A DNA stretch of 64,000 nt from Streptomyces griseoluteus (lineage in GTDB: Bacteria; Actinomycetota; Actinomycetes; Streptomycetales; Streptomycetaceae). The notes below the pieces were generated by a model, which saw only the letters and a list, made by a program, of their open reading frames with translations, searched no databases and was not told the DNA's origin. The stretch is from assembly GCF_004784465.1 (NCBI RefSeq), contig NZ_SRRU01000004.1, positions 521,751 to 585,750 on the forward strand, read 5' to 3'. Position numbers and translations under genes: made by a program. Positions 21,396 through 31,602 of this stretch are shown in pieces (positions within the stretch are counted from its first letter, which is position 1; each line of letters begins with the position of its first letter).

Positions 21396-22067
21396 ATGGC
21401 GATCCGCGTGATGCTCGTCGACGATCAGGTGCTGCTGCGCACCGGTTTCCGGATGGTGCTCGCCGCCCAGCCGGACATGGAGGTCGTCGCGGAGGCGGGC
21501 GACGGGGTGGAGGCGCTCCAGGTGCTGCGCACCACCCCGGTCGACGTGGTCCTGATGGACGTGCGCATGCCCAAGCTGGACGGGGTGGAGACCACCCGGC
21601 GCATCTGCTCCGAGTCCGAGCCCCCGAAGGTGCTCATCCTGACCACGTTCGACCTGGACGAGTACGCGTTCTCCGGGCTGAAGGCGGGCGCCTCCGGCTT
21701 CATGCTCAAGGACGTGCCGCCGGGCGAACTGCTCAGCGCCATCCGCTCGGTGCACAGCGGGGACGCGGTCGTGGCTCCCTCCACCACGCGCCGGCTGCTC
21801 GACCGGTTCGCCCCGATGCTGCCCTCGGCCGTGCAGGAGCCCCGGCACGCGGAGCTGTCCCGGCTCACCGAGCGCGAGCGCGAGGTCATGGTGCTGGTCG
21901 CCCAGGGGCTCTCCAACGGCGAGATCGCCGCCCGGCTGGTCCTCTCCGAGGCCACGGTGAAGACCCATGTGGGCCGCATCCTCACCAAGCTGGGGCTGCG
22001 CGACCGGGTCCAGGTGGTCGTCCTCGCCTACGAGACCGGGCTGGTCCGTGCGGGCGGGCAGGCTTAG
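21396..22067 (+). CDS. NarL/LuxR-family response regulator
   Basis: A 223-residue regulator: receiver domain with phospho-acceptor Asp55 (VVLMDVRMPK) and acidic pair Asp9-Asp10, then a C-terminal LuxR-type helix-turn-helix (LTEREREVMVLVAQGLSNGEIA). It pairs with the kinase just upstream, and its stop is three bases from the end of the convergent ArsR-type gene. Targets are not evident from the sequence. Confidence 0.95.
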   Translation: MAIRVMLVDDQVLLRTGFRMVLAAQPDMEVVAEAGDGVEALQVLRTTPVDVVLMDVRMPKLDGVETTRRICSESEPPKVLILTTFDLDEYAFSGLKAGASGFMLKDVPPGELLSAIRSVHSGDAVVAPSTTRRLLDRFAPMLPSAVQEPRHAELSRLTEREREVMVLVAQGLSNGEIAARLVLSEATVKTHVGRILTKLGLRDRVQVVVLAYETGLVRAGGQA

Positions 22068-22070
22068 GGC

Positions 22071-23174
22071 TCAGCGCAGTACGCCCTCGATGAAGTCGCT
22101 GCCCAGCCGGGACACGGCGGCCAGGTCCAACTGGTGCTGGACATATCGGCCCTGGCGGCAGCTGGTGATCAGACCGGCCTTCTTGAGGACGGCCAGGTGG
22201 CGGGATATCTCGGGCGCGGACATGCCGTGCGCGTCGGCGAGTTCGCTGGTGCTGTGCGGGCTGCGGGCGAGGTGGCGGCACAGGCGCAGACGCGCGGGGT
22301 GGGCGAGGGCCTCCATGCGCAGGGTGAGCTGCTCGACGGTGGGTGCCTTGGGGCGGGTGGCCTTGGCCGGATAGGTGATGACGGGCTGCCAGTCGTACCG
22401 GTGCAGCACCATCACGTGCGGCCAGCCGAGGCTGGTCGGCACCAGGACGAGCCCGCCGTCACCGGTGGTGCCCCGGCCCACCAGGAGCTTGTCGATCGTG
22501 ATGAGACCGGCCTCCTCGTCCAGCGACACCGCGCCGGAGAGCGAGGAGAGGGCCTCGGCGGGGCCCTTGCGGCGCAGCAGCTCGGTCTTGTGCCGGGCGT
22601 CGGCGGCGAGGCCGGGCTGCAGCCGGGCCCAGGTGTCGGCGAAGAACGCCTCGTCGCAGTCGAGCACCAACTGGCGGAACCAGGCGCGGACCGTCGGCGG
22701 GTTGGCCAGCAGGCGCCGGGCGAACCGCTCCTGGACGGCACCGCGCGCGGCGGCCAGGTCCAGGGCGCGGCGGCGCAGCTCCGGGTCGCCCAGCGGGCCG
22801 AGGCTCTGCCGGGAGTACTGAAAGTGGCAGGTGAACTCCAGGGCCGCGTCGACGAACTGTTCGTCCGTCAGCTTGTCCAGCAGGTCGAGTTCCTCGGCGA
22901 GCGTGCCGCCGGGCAGCCCGCGCCGGCCGGGGAGTCCGGCGAAGGGGGCGAACACGTCGGAGAACGTGGTGCGCCACAGGAAGTCCGCCTCGCAGAGCCG
23001 GTCGGCCAGGCACGGGTCCAGCCGGCTGGACACGGCCGTCACCCAGCCCTGGAGGTCCGGATGGTGACCGGGCTCACTGAGCGCGTGCAGGGCCATTCCC
23101 AGCTCGGCCAGCGGTGAGGGCACCACGGAGATCCGCTCCGCCGGGAGCCCCTTGACGTCGATGGTCACGCTCAT
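22071..23174 (-). CDS. ArsR-type winged-helix regulator with DUF5937 N-terminal domain
   Basis: A 367-residue protein: an N-terminal DUF5937 region (about 1-250) of unknown role and a C-terminal ArsR-like winged helix (about 285-360, ALAHPARLRLCRHLARSPHSTSELADAHGMSAPEISRH). No metal-binding cysteine pair of classical ArsR is present. ATG 23174 has a promoter-like element exactly upstream (TTGTCAGTG, eight bases, CACCAT, six bases, ATG) and a 19-bp perfect palindrome further up. Autoregulation is likely but unproven. Confidence 0.85.
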   Translation of the reverse strand: MSVTIDVKGLPAERISVVPSPLAELGMALHALSEPGHHPDLQGWVTAVSSRLDPCLADRLCEADFLWRTTFSDVFAPFAGLPGRRGLPGGTLAEELDLLDKLTDEQFVDAALEFTCHFQYSRQSLGPLGDPELRRRALDLAAARGAVQERFARRLLANPPTVRAWFRQLVLDCDEAFFADTWARLQPGLAADARHKTELLRRKGPAEALSSLSGAVSLDEEAGLITIDKLLVGRGTTGDGGLVLVPTSLGWPHVMVLHRYDWQPVITYPAKATRPKAPTVEQLTLRMEALAHPARLRLCRHLARSPHSTSELADAHGMSAPEISRHLAVLKKAGLITSCRQGRYVQHQLDLAAVSRLGSDFIEGVLR

Positions 23175-23180
23175 GTGCCC

Positions 23181-23203
23181 ATGGTGCCCCCCACCACTGA
23201 CAA
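23181..23203 (-). promoter_or_regulatory. Candidate RecA-NDp/PafBC-like promoter of the ArsR-type gene
   Basis: On the minus strand TTGTCAGTG (23203-23195), eight bases and CACCAT (23186-23181), six bases before ATG 23174. The first element matches the damage-inducible consensus TTGTCRGTG fully; the -10 box deviates (C in place of T). Confidence 0.45.
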
Positions 23204-23213
23204 CGCCCCCCGG

Positions 23214-23232
23214 ATTGACGGCCGCCGTCAAT
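23214..23232. promoter_or_regulatory. Perfect 19-bp palindrome (candidate operator)
   Basis: ATTGACGGC (23214-23222), one base, GCCGTCAAT (23224-23232). It lies 40-58 bp upstream of the ArsR-type gene and just above its putative promoter. Perfect dyads of this size are typical of dimeric winged-helix regulators. Confidence 0.6.
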
Positions 23233-23257
23233 CGACGGGGCGTCAGGGGCCGGTGTC

Positions 23258-24409
23258 TCAGCCCAGCCGTCCGGCGAAGTCGACCGCCGCGTCCCGTACG
23301 TCCCGTGCCGTCCACTCCAGGCCCGCCGCGCGGACCCCGGTCTCCGTGAAGGAGAGGCCGGGTCCGCGGGAGTCCCAGCCGTCGCCGAACAGCAGGGTGC
23401 CGGTCTCCTCGGCCTGCCGTACGGCCGCCTCCGCGAGGACCTCGGGGTCGAACGGGAGCCAGACCTGGAAGTCGTGGGTGTGCGGCACCTCGGGATGGAC
23501 CCGCGCCCAGGGCAGCCCGGCCTCGGCGAACCCCTCACGCAGCGCGGCGGCGACCACACGCGCGTGCCGGACGTACTCCGGAAGCCTCGGCAGTTCCCGG
23601 TCCAGGCCGGCGAGGGCGGAGAGCGCGGTGGGGAACTGCTGGAAGACCGTCCCCCCGTACCGGTGCCGCCAGGTGCGCGCCTCCTCGACGAGACTCGCGG
23701 GGCCGGCGAGCGCGGCGCCGCCCAGGCCGCCGAGGGACTTGTAGAACGACACGTAGACGCTGTCGGCCAGGGCCGCGATCTCCTCCAGGGGACGGCCGAA
23801 GTGCTCCGTGGCCTCCCAGAGGCGGGCGCCGTCGAAGTGCACCACCGCCTCGCGCTCCCGCGCGGCGTCGACCGCCCCGGTCAGCTCCTCCCAGGAGGGC
23901 AGCAGGAACCCGGCGTCGCGCAGCGGCAGTTCCAGCATGAGGGCGCCGACGGGCTCGTCCAGGCCGTGCACGTCGGCTGCCGTCACCGGGCGCGGCTCCT
24001 GGCTCACGGTGACCGGGCGCAATCCGCTGACCTGGCTGAACGCATGGCGTTCGTGCACCTCGGGGTGGGACAGGGCGTGCAGGGCGACGGCCGGGTTGCC
24101 GGTACGCGCGGCCCAGCAGCGCAGGGCGACCTGCTGGGCCATGGTGCCGGTCGGGAAGAACACGGCGGCCTCGGTGCCGAGCAGTTCCGCGACCCGGCGC
24201 TCCAGGGCGGACACCACGCCGTCGCCGTAGATGTCGGCGGGTTCGTCCAGGTCGTACACCTCGGGGGCCGCCTCCGTCAGCCCGGTGAGGCGCTCGCGGA
24301 GGGTCCCGCGCCAGCCGCCGCGCGACAGCACGCGCGGGGCGGTGCGTATCGCGGTCCGGCGCCGCTCTCGCATCGAAGGCCGCTGCTCGTCCTCGGTCTT
24401 GTCGCTCAT
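23258..24409 (-). CDS. PLP-dependent beta-eliminating lyase / threonine aldolase family protein
   Basis: A 383-residue fold-type I PLP enzyme of the threonine aldolase group. The N-terminal region DEPADIYGDGVVSALERRVAEL is family-typical, VHFDGARLWEA holds the PLP-binding Asp, and the Schiff-base Lys is probably in VSFYKSLGGLGG. Known members cleave L-threonine to glycine and acetaldehyde or act on related beta-hydroxy amino acids; the exact substrate is not shown. ATG 24409 is chosen, with an ATG four codons upstream as alternative. Confidence 0.85.
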   Translation of the reverse strand: MSDKTEDEQRPSMRERRRTAIRTAPRVLSRGGWRGTLRERLTGLTEAAPEVYDLDEPADIYGDGVVSALERRVAELLGTEAAVFFPTGTMAQQVALRCWAARTGNPAVALHALSHPEVHERHAFSQVSGLRPVTVSQEPRPVTAADVHGLDEPVGALMLELPLRDAGFLLPSWEELTGAVDAAREREAVVHFDGARLWEATEHFGRPLEEIAALADSVYVSFYKSLGGLGGAALAGPASLVEEARTWRHRYGGTVFQQFPTALSALAGLDRELPRLPEYVRHARVVAAALREGFAEAGLPWARVHPEVPHTHDFQVWLPFDPEVLAEAAVRQAEETGTLLFGDGWDSRGPGLSFTETGVRAAGLEWTARDVRDAAVDFAGRLG

Positions 24410-24577
24410 GCGGGGGATCATGCCGCGCCGGGCCCCGCGGGGGTACCCGGTTTCCGGGCGGGCCGGTGCGGCGGCCCACAGCCTGTGGACGACGGGGGGC
24501 CGGTCGCCGGATAGCGTTAACATGACGAGAAATCGTCCGGTACCCAGAGCGGACTGGAACGGGAAGGCCACGGTCGC

Positions 24578-25555
24578 GTGAGTACACACCCCTCGGACAC
24601 CCAGGACCGCCCCGCGCGGCTCACCGTCGGCGTCGTCGGCGCCGGACGCGTGGGCCCCGCCCTGGCCGCGTCCCTGCAGCTCGCCGGACACCGCCCGGTG
24701 GCCGTCTCCGGCGTCTCCGACGCCTCCCGCAGGCGCGCCGAGAAGATGCTGCCCGGCGTGCCCCTGGTGCCGCCCGCCGAGGTCCTCCAGCGCGCCGACC
24801 TGGTGCTGCTCACCGTCCCCGACGACGCCCTGCCGGGCCTGGTCACCGGCCTCGCCGAGACCGGCGCCGTCCGCCCCGGCCAGCTCCTCGTGCACACCTC
24901 GGGCCGCTACGGCGTCTCGGTGCTCGACCCGGCCCTGCGCGCGGGTGCGCTGCCGCTGGCACTGCACCCGGCGATGACCTTCACCGGCAGCCCCGTCGAC
25001 GTCCAGCGCCTCGCGGGCTGCTCCTTCGGCGTCACCGCGCCCGAGGAGCTGCGGCTCGCGGCCGAGGCCCTGGTCATCGAGATGGGCGGCGAACCGGAGT
25101 GGATCAGCGAGGAGGGCCGCCCGCTCTATCACGCGGCCCTCGCCCTGGGCTCCAACCACCTGATCACCCTGGTCGCCCAGTCCATGGAGCTGCTGCGCAC
25201 GGCCGGGGTCGGCGCCCCCGACCGGATGCTGGGCCCGCTGCTGGGCGCCGCCCTGGACAACGCGCTGCGCTCCGGTGACGCGGCCCTCACCGGCCCCGTC
25301 GCGCGCGGGGACGCGGGCACGGTCGCCGCGCACATCGCCGAGCTGCGCGAGCACTCCCCGCAGACCGTCGCCGGGTACGTGGCGATGGCCCGTGCCACCG
25401 CCGACCGCGCCCTCGCCCACGGCCTGCTCAAGGCCGAGCTGGCCGAGGACCTGCTCGGCGTGCTCGCCGACCAGGAGACCGGCAGCGGCAGCGCGCCCGC
25501 CACCGGCACCGACGCGGACGACGACGAGAACGGCCCCGAGGGGAACGACCGATGA
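24578..25555 (+). CDS. Rossmann-like and DUF2520 domain oxidoreductase
   Basis: A 325-residue NAD(P)-binding protein: N-terminal Rossmann fold with [12 protein letters not shown] (about residues 17-28) and a C-terminal helical DUF2520 domain (about 150-290), the same general plan as ketopantoate reductase and pyrroline-5-carboxylate reductase. Its stop overlaps the panC start by ATGA, so both are likely translated together. A role as the NADPH-dependent ketopantoate reductase of this pathway is plausible but not proven. GTG start with GGGAAGG upstream. Confidence 0.85.
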   Translation: MSTHPSDTQDRPARLTVGVVGAGRVGPALAASLQLAGHRPVAVSGVSDASRRRAEKMLPGVPLVPPAEVLQRADLVLLTVPDDALPGLVTGLAETGAVRPGQLLVHTSGRYGVSVLDPALRAGALPLALHPAMTFTGSPVDVQRLAGCSFGVTAPEELRLAAEALVIEMGGEPEWISEEGRPLYHAALALGSNHLITLVAQSMELLRTAGVGAPDRMLGPLLGAALDNALRSGDAALTGPVARGDAGTVAAHIAELREHSPQTVAGYVAMARATADRALAHGLLKAELAEDLLGVLADQETGSGSAPATGTDADDDENGPEGNDR

Positions 25556-26553
25556 CCACCGCCCTGCTGAGCACCGCCGACGAGCTGCACGCCCGCGTGC
25601 GCCACGGCCGCCGTGCCGTCGTGATGACCATGGGCGCCCTGCACGAGGGCCACGCCACGCTGATCCGCGCCGCCCGCGAGCTCGCCGGGCCGGACGGCGA
25701 GGTCGTCGTCACCGTCTTCGTCAACCCGCTCCAGTTCGGCGCCGGCGAGGACCTCGACCGTTATCCGCGCACCCTGGACGCCGACCTCCGGCTCGCCGGA
25801 CGCGCGGGCGCCGACGCGGTGTTCGCCCCGTCGGTGGAGGAGGTCTACCCGGGCGGCGAACCCCAGGTGCGCATCACCGCGGGCCCCATGGGCGGCCGGC
25901 TGGAGGGCGCCACCCGCCCCGGCCACTTCGACGGCATGCTGACCGTCGTCGGCAAGCTGCTGCACCTCACCCGGCCGGACGTGGCGCTGTACGGGCAGAA
26001 GGACGCCCAGCAGCTGGCGCTCATCCGGCGCATGGTGCGGGACCTCAACTTCGGCGTGGAGATCGTCGGCGTGCCCACGGTCCGCGAGGAGGACGGGCTC
26101 GCCCTGTCCAGCCGCAATCGCTACCTCGCCCCCGAGGAGCGCGCCACCGCCCTCACCCTGTCCCGCGCCCTGTTCGCCGGCCGCGACCGGCACGCGGCCC
26201 AGGAGGCCCTCCGTGCGCGGGCCCTCGAAGTGCCGTCCACGCACGCGCGTGCCGAGGCGCTGAGCGCCATAGGCGAGTCGCGTGCGGCGGCCGACGCGCA
26301 CGCCGTGGCCACCGCCACGCCCGGCGGCCCGGCGGCCGTCCGCGCCGCGGCCCGTCAGGTGCTGGACGAGGCCGCCCGCTTCGACCCGCCGCTCGACCTG
26401 GACTACCTCGCCCTGGTCGACCCGGCCGACTTCACCGAGATCGCCGACGACTTCACCGGCGAGGCGGTCCTCGCGGTCGCCGCGCGGGTCGGCTCGACCC
26501 GGCTGATCGACAACATCCCGCTCACCTTCGGCAGCCCTGGAGCCGCCCTGTGA
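25552..26553 (+). CDS. panC: Pantoate--beta-alanine ligase (pantothenate synthetase)
   Basis: A 333-residue ATP-dependent ligase joining pantoate and beta-alanine to pantothenate. The nucleotidyltransferase motif [13 protein letters not shown] (HxGH) is near residue 24, and YGQKDAQQ and LSSRNRYL complete the active site. It is slightly longer than the usual 280-310 residues because of the C-terminal region. The ATG overlaps the DUF2520 stop and its stop overlaps the nadB GTG, indicating one tightly coupled operon. Confidence 0.95.
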   Translation: MTTALLSTADELHARVRHGRRAVVMTMGALHEGHATLIRAARELAGPDGEVVVTVFVNPLQFGAGEDLDRYPRTLDADLRLAGRAGADAVFAPSVEEVYPGGEPQVRITAGPMGGRLEGATRPGHFDGMLTVVGKLLHLTRPDVALYGQKDAQQLALIRRMVRDLNFGVEIVGVPTVREEDGLALSSRNRYLAPEERATALTLSRALFAGRDRHAAQEALRARALEVPSTHARAEALSAIGESRAAADAHAVATATPGGPAAVRAAARQVLDEAARFDPPLDLDYLALVDPADFTEIADDFTGEAVLAVAARVGSTRLIDNIPLTFGSPGAAL

Positions 26554-28247
26554 CCAGCACCGGTATACGACTGCACGCGCCCGCCCCCGGCTGGTCCATC
26601 CCGGCCGACGTCGTGGTGGTCGGCTCCGGCGTGGCCGGCCTGACCGCCGCGCTGCGCTGCGAGGCGGCCGGCCTGACGACGGTCGTCGTCACCAAGGCCC
26701 GCCTGGACGACGGCTCCACCCGCTGGGCCCAGGGCGGCATCGCGGCCGCCCTGGGCGACGGCGACACCCCCGGACAGCACCTGGACGACACCCTGGTCGC
26801 CGGCGCGGGCCTGTGCGACGAGAACGCCGTACGCCTCCTGGTCACCGAGGGCCCCGACGCCGTACGGCGGCTGATCGACACCGGCGCGCGGTTCGACACC
26901 GACGACGCGGGCTCGATCCAGCTCACCCGCGAGGGCGGCCACCACCGGCGCCGCATCGCCCACGCGGGCGGGGACGCCACCGGCGCGGAGATCTCCCGCG
27001 CGCTGGTCGACGCCGTCCGCGCGCGGGGCCTTCGCACCATCGAGAACGCGCTCGTCCTGGACCTGCTCACCGACGCGGAGGGCCGCACCGCAGGCGTCAC
27101 CCTGCACGTCATGGGCGAGGGCCAGCACGACGGCGTGGGAGCGGTGCACGCGCCCGCCGTGGTGCTCGCCACCGGCGGCATGGGCCAGGTGTTCTCCGCG
27201 ACCACCAACCCCTCGGTCTCCACCGGCGACGGCGTGGCGCTGGCGCTGCGCGCGGGCGCCGAGGTCAGCGACCTGGAGTTCGTCCAGTTCCACCCGACCG
27301 TGCTCTTCCTCGGCCCCGATGCCGAGGGCCAGCAGCCGCTGGTCTCGGAGGCGGTGCGCGGCGAGGGCGCCCACCTGGTCGACGCCGACGGCACGCGCTT
27401 CATGGTCGGGCAGCACGAGCTGGCGGAGCTGGCCCCGCGCGACATCGTCGCCAAGGGCATCACGCGGCGGATGCAGGAGCTGGGCGCCGACCACATGTAC
27501 CTCGACGGCAGGCATTTCGGCGCCGACATGTGGGAGCACCGCTTCCCGACCATCCTGGCCGCCTGCCGCGCCCACGGCATCGACCCGGTCACCGAGCCGA
27601 TCCCGGTCGCCCCGGCCGCCCACTACGCCTCCGGCGGCGTCCGCACCGACGACCGCGGCCGTACGACCGTCGCCGGCCTGTACGCGTGCGGCGAGGCCGC
27701 CTGCACCGGGGTGCACGGCGCCAACCGGCTCGCCTCCAACTCCCTGCTCGAAGGGCTCGTCTACGCCGAGCGCATCGCCGCCGACATCGCGGCCGAGCAC
27801 ACCGCGAACGGCCCGCACACGTGCGTGCCGGCCCCCGTCCCGCACCACGGCACGCCCGCGCATCCCCTGCTGGCCCCGGAGGACCGGCTCGCCGTGCAGC
27901 GGATCATGTCCGAGGGCGCGGGCGTCCTGCGCTCGGCCGCCTCCCTGGAACGCGCAGCGCAGCGCCTCGCGGAACTACACTCCCGCGCCAGTGACACCCT
28001 GGACGGTGAGGGCAAGACCGCCGAGCCCGGCGTCGACACCTGGGAGGCCACCAACCTCCTGGACGTGGCCCGCGTCCTGGTCGCCGCGGCCGCGCTGCGC
28101 GAGGAGACCCGCGGCTGCCACTGGCGCGAGGACCACGCCGACCGCGACGACCCGCACTGGCGCCGCCACCTGGTGGTGACTCTCCGCGCGGACCGTTCGC
28201 TGGCCGTACGCACCACCGAGAGCGCAGACTTCCCCCCTACCCGGTGA
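26550..28247 (+). CDS. nadB: L-aspartate oxidase
   Basis: A 565-residue flavoprotein oxidising L-aspartate to iminoaspartate, the first step of de novo NAD synthesis. The FAD-binding [14 protein letters not shown] starts near residue 22, followed by [12 protein letters not shown], the active-site HPTVLF region and [17 protein letters not shown]. The GTG start overlaps the panC stop (GTGA). The C-terminal 150 residues form the helical domain of the succinate dehydrogenase/NadB family. No quinolinate synthase gene is in the window. Confidence 0.95.
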   Translation: MTSTGIRLHAPAPGWSIPADVVVVGSGVAGLTAALRCEAAGLTTVVVTKARLDDGSTRWAQGGIAAALGDGDTPGQHLDDTLVAGAGLCDENAVRLLVTEGPDAVRRLIDTGARFDTDDAGSIQLTREGGHHRRRIAHAGGDATGAEISRALVDAVRARGLRTIENALVLDLLTDAEGRTAGVTLHVMGEGQHDGVGAVHAPAVVLATGGMGQVFSATTNPSVSTGDGVALALRAGAEVSDLEFVQFHPTVLFLGPDAEGQQPLVSEAVRGEGAHLVDADGTRFMVGQHELAELAPRDIVAKGITRRMQELGADHMYLDGRHFGADMWEHRFPTILAACRAHGIDPVTEPIPVAPAAHYASGGVRTDDRGRTTVAGLYACGEAACTGVHGANRLASNSLLEGLVYAERIAADIAAEHTANGPHTCVPAPVPHHGTPAHPLLAPEDRLAVQRIMSEGAGVLRSAASLERAAQRLAELHSRASDTLDGEGKTAEPGVDTWEATNLLDVARVLVAAAALREETRGCHWREDHADRDDPHWRRHLVVTLRADRSLAVRTTESADFPPTR

Positions 28248-28295
28248 CATCTCGGTCCACCGGGTGAACCCGCCTCCCCAGGAGCAGTGACGAAC

Positions 28296-29276
28296 GTGAG
28301 CACCGACGACCTTCCCCTCGCCCCGACCGGCGGCTGCGGCGACGGCTGCGCCTGTGGCGCGGACGAGGAGGGCGAAGAGCAACTGGAGTGCGGTCTCGAC
28401 CCCGCGCTGGCCGCGCTGCTGGCCGAGTCCGGGCTCGACCCCGTGGAGATCGAGGACATCGCCAACGTCACCGTCCAGGAGGACCTGGCCGGCGGCGTCG
28501 ACGTGACCACCGTGGCGACCATCCCCGAGGACGCCGTGGCCACCGCCGACTTCGTCGCCCGCGAGGCCGGCGTGGTCGCGGGCCTCAGGGTCGCCGAGGC
28601 CGTGCTCTCCGTGGTCTGCGAGGACGAGTTCGAGGTCGAGCGGCACGTCGAGGACGGCGACCTGATCGAGGCCGGCCAGCGCCTGCTGTCGGTCACCACC
28701 CGCACCCGCGACCTGCTCACCGCCGAGCGCAGCGCGCTGAACATCCTGGGCCGCATGTCCGGCATCGCGTCCGCCACGCGCGCGTGGGCCGACGTGCTGG
28801 AGGGCAGCCGCACCCGCGTGCGCGACACCCGCAAGACCACCCCCGGTCTGCGCTCGCTGGAGAAGTACGCGGTGCGCTGCGGCGGCGGCGTCAACCACCG
28901 CATGTCGCTCTCCGACGCCGCCCTGGTCAAGGACAACCACGTACTCGCCGCCGGTGGCGTGGCCGAGGCGTTCAAGGCCGTACGGGAGACCTTCCCGGAC
29001 CTCCCCGTCGAGGTCGAGGTCGACACCCTGCACCAGCTCCACGAGGCCGTCGAGGCCGGCGCCGACCTGATCCTGCTGGACAACTTCACCCCCGGCGAGT
29101 GCGCCGAGGCCGTCACCCTCACGGCCGGCCGCGCCGAGCTGGAGGCGTCCGGGCGGCTCACCCTGGAGAACGCCTGCGCCTACGCCGACACCGGCGTGGA
29201 CTTCCTGGCCGTCGGCGCCCTCACCCACTCCTCGCCGGTGCTCGACATCGGCCTGGACCTGCGCCCGGCGGAGTGA
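28296..29276 (+). CDS. nadC: Nicotinate-nucleotide diphosphorylase (carboxylating)
   Basis: A 326-residue quinolinate phosphoribosyltransferase that makes nicotinate mononucleotide. Conserved motifs: RDTRKTTPGLR, KYAVRCGGGVNHR, KDNH and the C-terminal GALTHSS. About 30 extra N-terminal residues contain four cysteines in GGCGDGCACG and LECG, absent from most NadC proteins. GTG 28296 is preferred because AGGAG lies 11 bases upstream; an earlier GTG at 28287 sits too close to that site. Third gene of the panC-nadB-nadC-coaX run. Confidence 0.95.
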   Translation: MSTDDLPLAPTGGCGDGCACGADEEGEEQLECGLDPALAALLAESGLDPVEIEDIANVTVQEDLAGGVDVTTVATIPEDAVATADFVAREAGVVAGLRVAEAVLSVVCEDEFEVERHVEDGDLIEAGQRLLSVTTRTRDLLTAERSALNILGRMSGIASATRAWADVLEGSRTRVRDTRKTTPGLRSLEKYAVRCGGGVNHRMSLSDAALVKDNHVLAAGGVAEAFKAVRETFPDLPVEVEVDTLHQLHEAVEAGADLILLDNFTPGECAEAVTLTAGRAELEASGRLTLENACAYADTGVDFLAVGALTHSSPVLDIGLDLRPAE

Positions 29277-29281
29277 CCCGG

Positions 29282-30079
<798 letters not shown>

Positions 30080-30185
30080 CCGGGCCGCGTGGGACTCAGG
30101 GCCGGGCGGGGGAACCCTGGGTCCGACACGCGTTACAACACGTCCCATTCCGTAACTTTTGTCCGATTAGCGGTAGCGTCGCCGC

Positions 30186-30878
30186 ATGCCCACGCCATAC
30201 GGAACTCGCGGCGGCATGGCGTTCGGCGCGGAGGAGCTGCGTGTGCTCCGCCGCGCCCTCGCCCTCGCCCTCCACCCCGGCACGGCCTCCGCCGAGGACG
30301 TGCAGGACTGCTTCCGCCTCGCCGACTCGGTCGACGAGGCACTGGACGAAGCGGCTCGCCTGCGCGCCTTCCTCCTGGCCGACCTGGGCCGCTACCGAGC
30401 CGCCCTGCCCGGCACCGCGGCCGGCTATCTCGCCCTGCTCCAGGAGGCGCTCGGCGCCGGGCACCGGCCCGCCCCGGACGACCTCGCCGCCCTGCGCGCC
30501 CTGCGCGGCAACCCGGTGGCCGCCGCCCTGCTGGCCCACTGCCAGGGCCTGGTCGAGCGCAGCGTCCGCGCCGCCCGCTTCGCCACCGGCGCGCCCACCG
30601 TCCCCGCGCCCGCCGCACCGCCCTCACGCGCCCGTCTGCTGGCCCTTCCGGGCGGCGCGGAGGACTCCGGGTCCACCGGGGCCGACGAGTCCGGGGAAGC
30701 CGCTCAGAAGCCCGCTGAGGAGCCCGCCCGGGCCCCCTCCCCGCGCCCCGGCGAGCGCCCCGCCGAGCCGGCCGCCCCCAAGCGCCCCGTCCCCACTCCC
30801 GGCGAGGTCTTCCCGCGCCGCAAACCGCAGTCGCCGCCCACCGGACAGGACCGCGCCCGCCACCTCGCCGCGGGCTGA
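30186..30878 (+). CDS. Conserved hypothetical protein with helical N-terminal domain
   Basis: A 230-residue protein with no recognised catalytic motif. Residues 10-135 are predicted helical (EELRVLRRALALALHPG onward), and the remainder is Pro/Ala-rich and probably disordered, ending in a basic stretch. No signal peptide or membrane segment. TAGCGT is six bases before the ATG, so the mRNA is probably leaderless. It stands alone after coaX. The function is unknown. Confidence 0.75.
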   Translation: MPTPYGTRGGMAFGAEELRVLRRALALALHPGTASAEDVQDCFRLADSVDEALDEAARLRAFLLADLGRYRAALPGTAAGYLALLQEALGAGHRPAPDDLAALRALRGNPVAAALLAHCQGLVERSVRAARFATGAPTVPAPAAPPSRARLLALPGGAEDSGSTGADESGEAAQKPAEEPARAPSPRPGERPAEPAAPKRPVPTPGEVFPRRKPQSPPTGQDRARHLAAG

Positions 30879-30955
30879 CCTGGCTCTACGGGGCGGGGAG
30901 GACATAAGGCCCACCCCGCCCCGGCCGGGCCGCCCCGCGTGGCTACCCTGGAGCC

Positions 30956-31132
30956 ATGGACTACGTCTCCGCGCTGGTGCCCCCCTTCGTCATGGCCGCC
31001 CTCTTCATCGGGGTGGTCCGGGTGATCGTGAAGACTCAGGGCGGAGCGGCCAAGGGCAAGGAGGACGCGGCCGTCGACGCCGCCCTCGCGCGCGCGGAGA
31101 ACGCCCGCCGGGCCGCCCACGGCGACGCCTGA
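30956..31132 (+). CDS. Small single-span membrane protein
   Basis: A 58-residue protein: MDYVSALVPPFVMAALFIGV forms one membrane segment, followed by a charged Lys/Ala-rich helix (VKTQGGAAKGKED and ALARAENARRA). TACCCT ends six bases before the ATG, a leaderless pattern. Small proteins of this shape are conserved next to this operon in Streptomyces, but no function is known to me. Confidence 0.65.
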   Translation: MDYVSALVPPFVMAALFIGVVRVIVKTQGGAAKGKEDAAVDAALARAENARRAAHGDA

Positions 31133-31185
31133 GCCACCCGCACGTCGGCGCCGATTTGACCGGATCTCCCACTATTATTTGTTTT

Positions 31186-31593
31186 GTGCCTCGCCCCTTG
31201 GGAGATCTCGAAGACGCCGTCATGTCACGGGTGTGGAAGTGGAACCGCCCGGTGACCGTCCGGGAAGTCCTGGAAGACATCCAGCAGGAACGCTCGATCG
31301 CGTACACCACCGTCATGACGGTTTTGGACAATCTTCATCAGAAGGGCTGGGTCCGCCGTGAGGCGGAAGGGCGTGCCTATCGATATGAGGCCGTCTCCAC
31401 CAGAGCCGCCTACGCGGCCGCGCTCATGAACGACGCCTGGTCGCAGAGCGACAACCCCGCCGCCGCTCTCGTCGCGTTCTTCGGGATGATGAGCGAGGAA
31501 CAGCGCCAGGCCCTCAGTGACGCCATCCGTATCGTCCAGGGGCCGCAAACGCGCGAGAACCCCGGTTCGGCGGAGGAGACCGGCGGGCGATAG
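31186..31593 (+). CDS. BlaI/MecI/CopY-family transcriptional regulator
   Basis: A 135-residue penicillinase-repressor type winged-helix protein. Residues 1-75 (LGDLEDAVMSRVW, VREVLEDIQQ, AYTTVMTVLDNLHQKGWV) give the DNA-binding domain, and the rest is the dimerisation helix region. The start is GTG 31186 just after an A/T-rich ACTATTATTTG, likely its -10 region. No BlaR1-type sensor protease is adjacent, so its signal is unclear. The TAG stop is also the first half of the -10 box of the next gene. Confidence 0.88.
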   Translation: MPRPLGDLEDAVMSRVWKWNRPVTVREVLEDIQQERSIAYTTVMTVLDNLHQKGWVRREAEGRAYRYEAVSTRAAYAAALMNDAWSQSDNPAAALVAFFGMMSEEQRQALSDAIRIVQGPQTRENPGSAEETGGR

Positions 31594-31602
31594 CGTCCGC
31601 CC

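Noticed and set aside
31141..31185. BlaI-type operator TACA-N-TGTA before the BlaI-family gene
   Set aside because: Only an A/T-rich stretch is present; no dyad of the expected form could be found.
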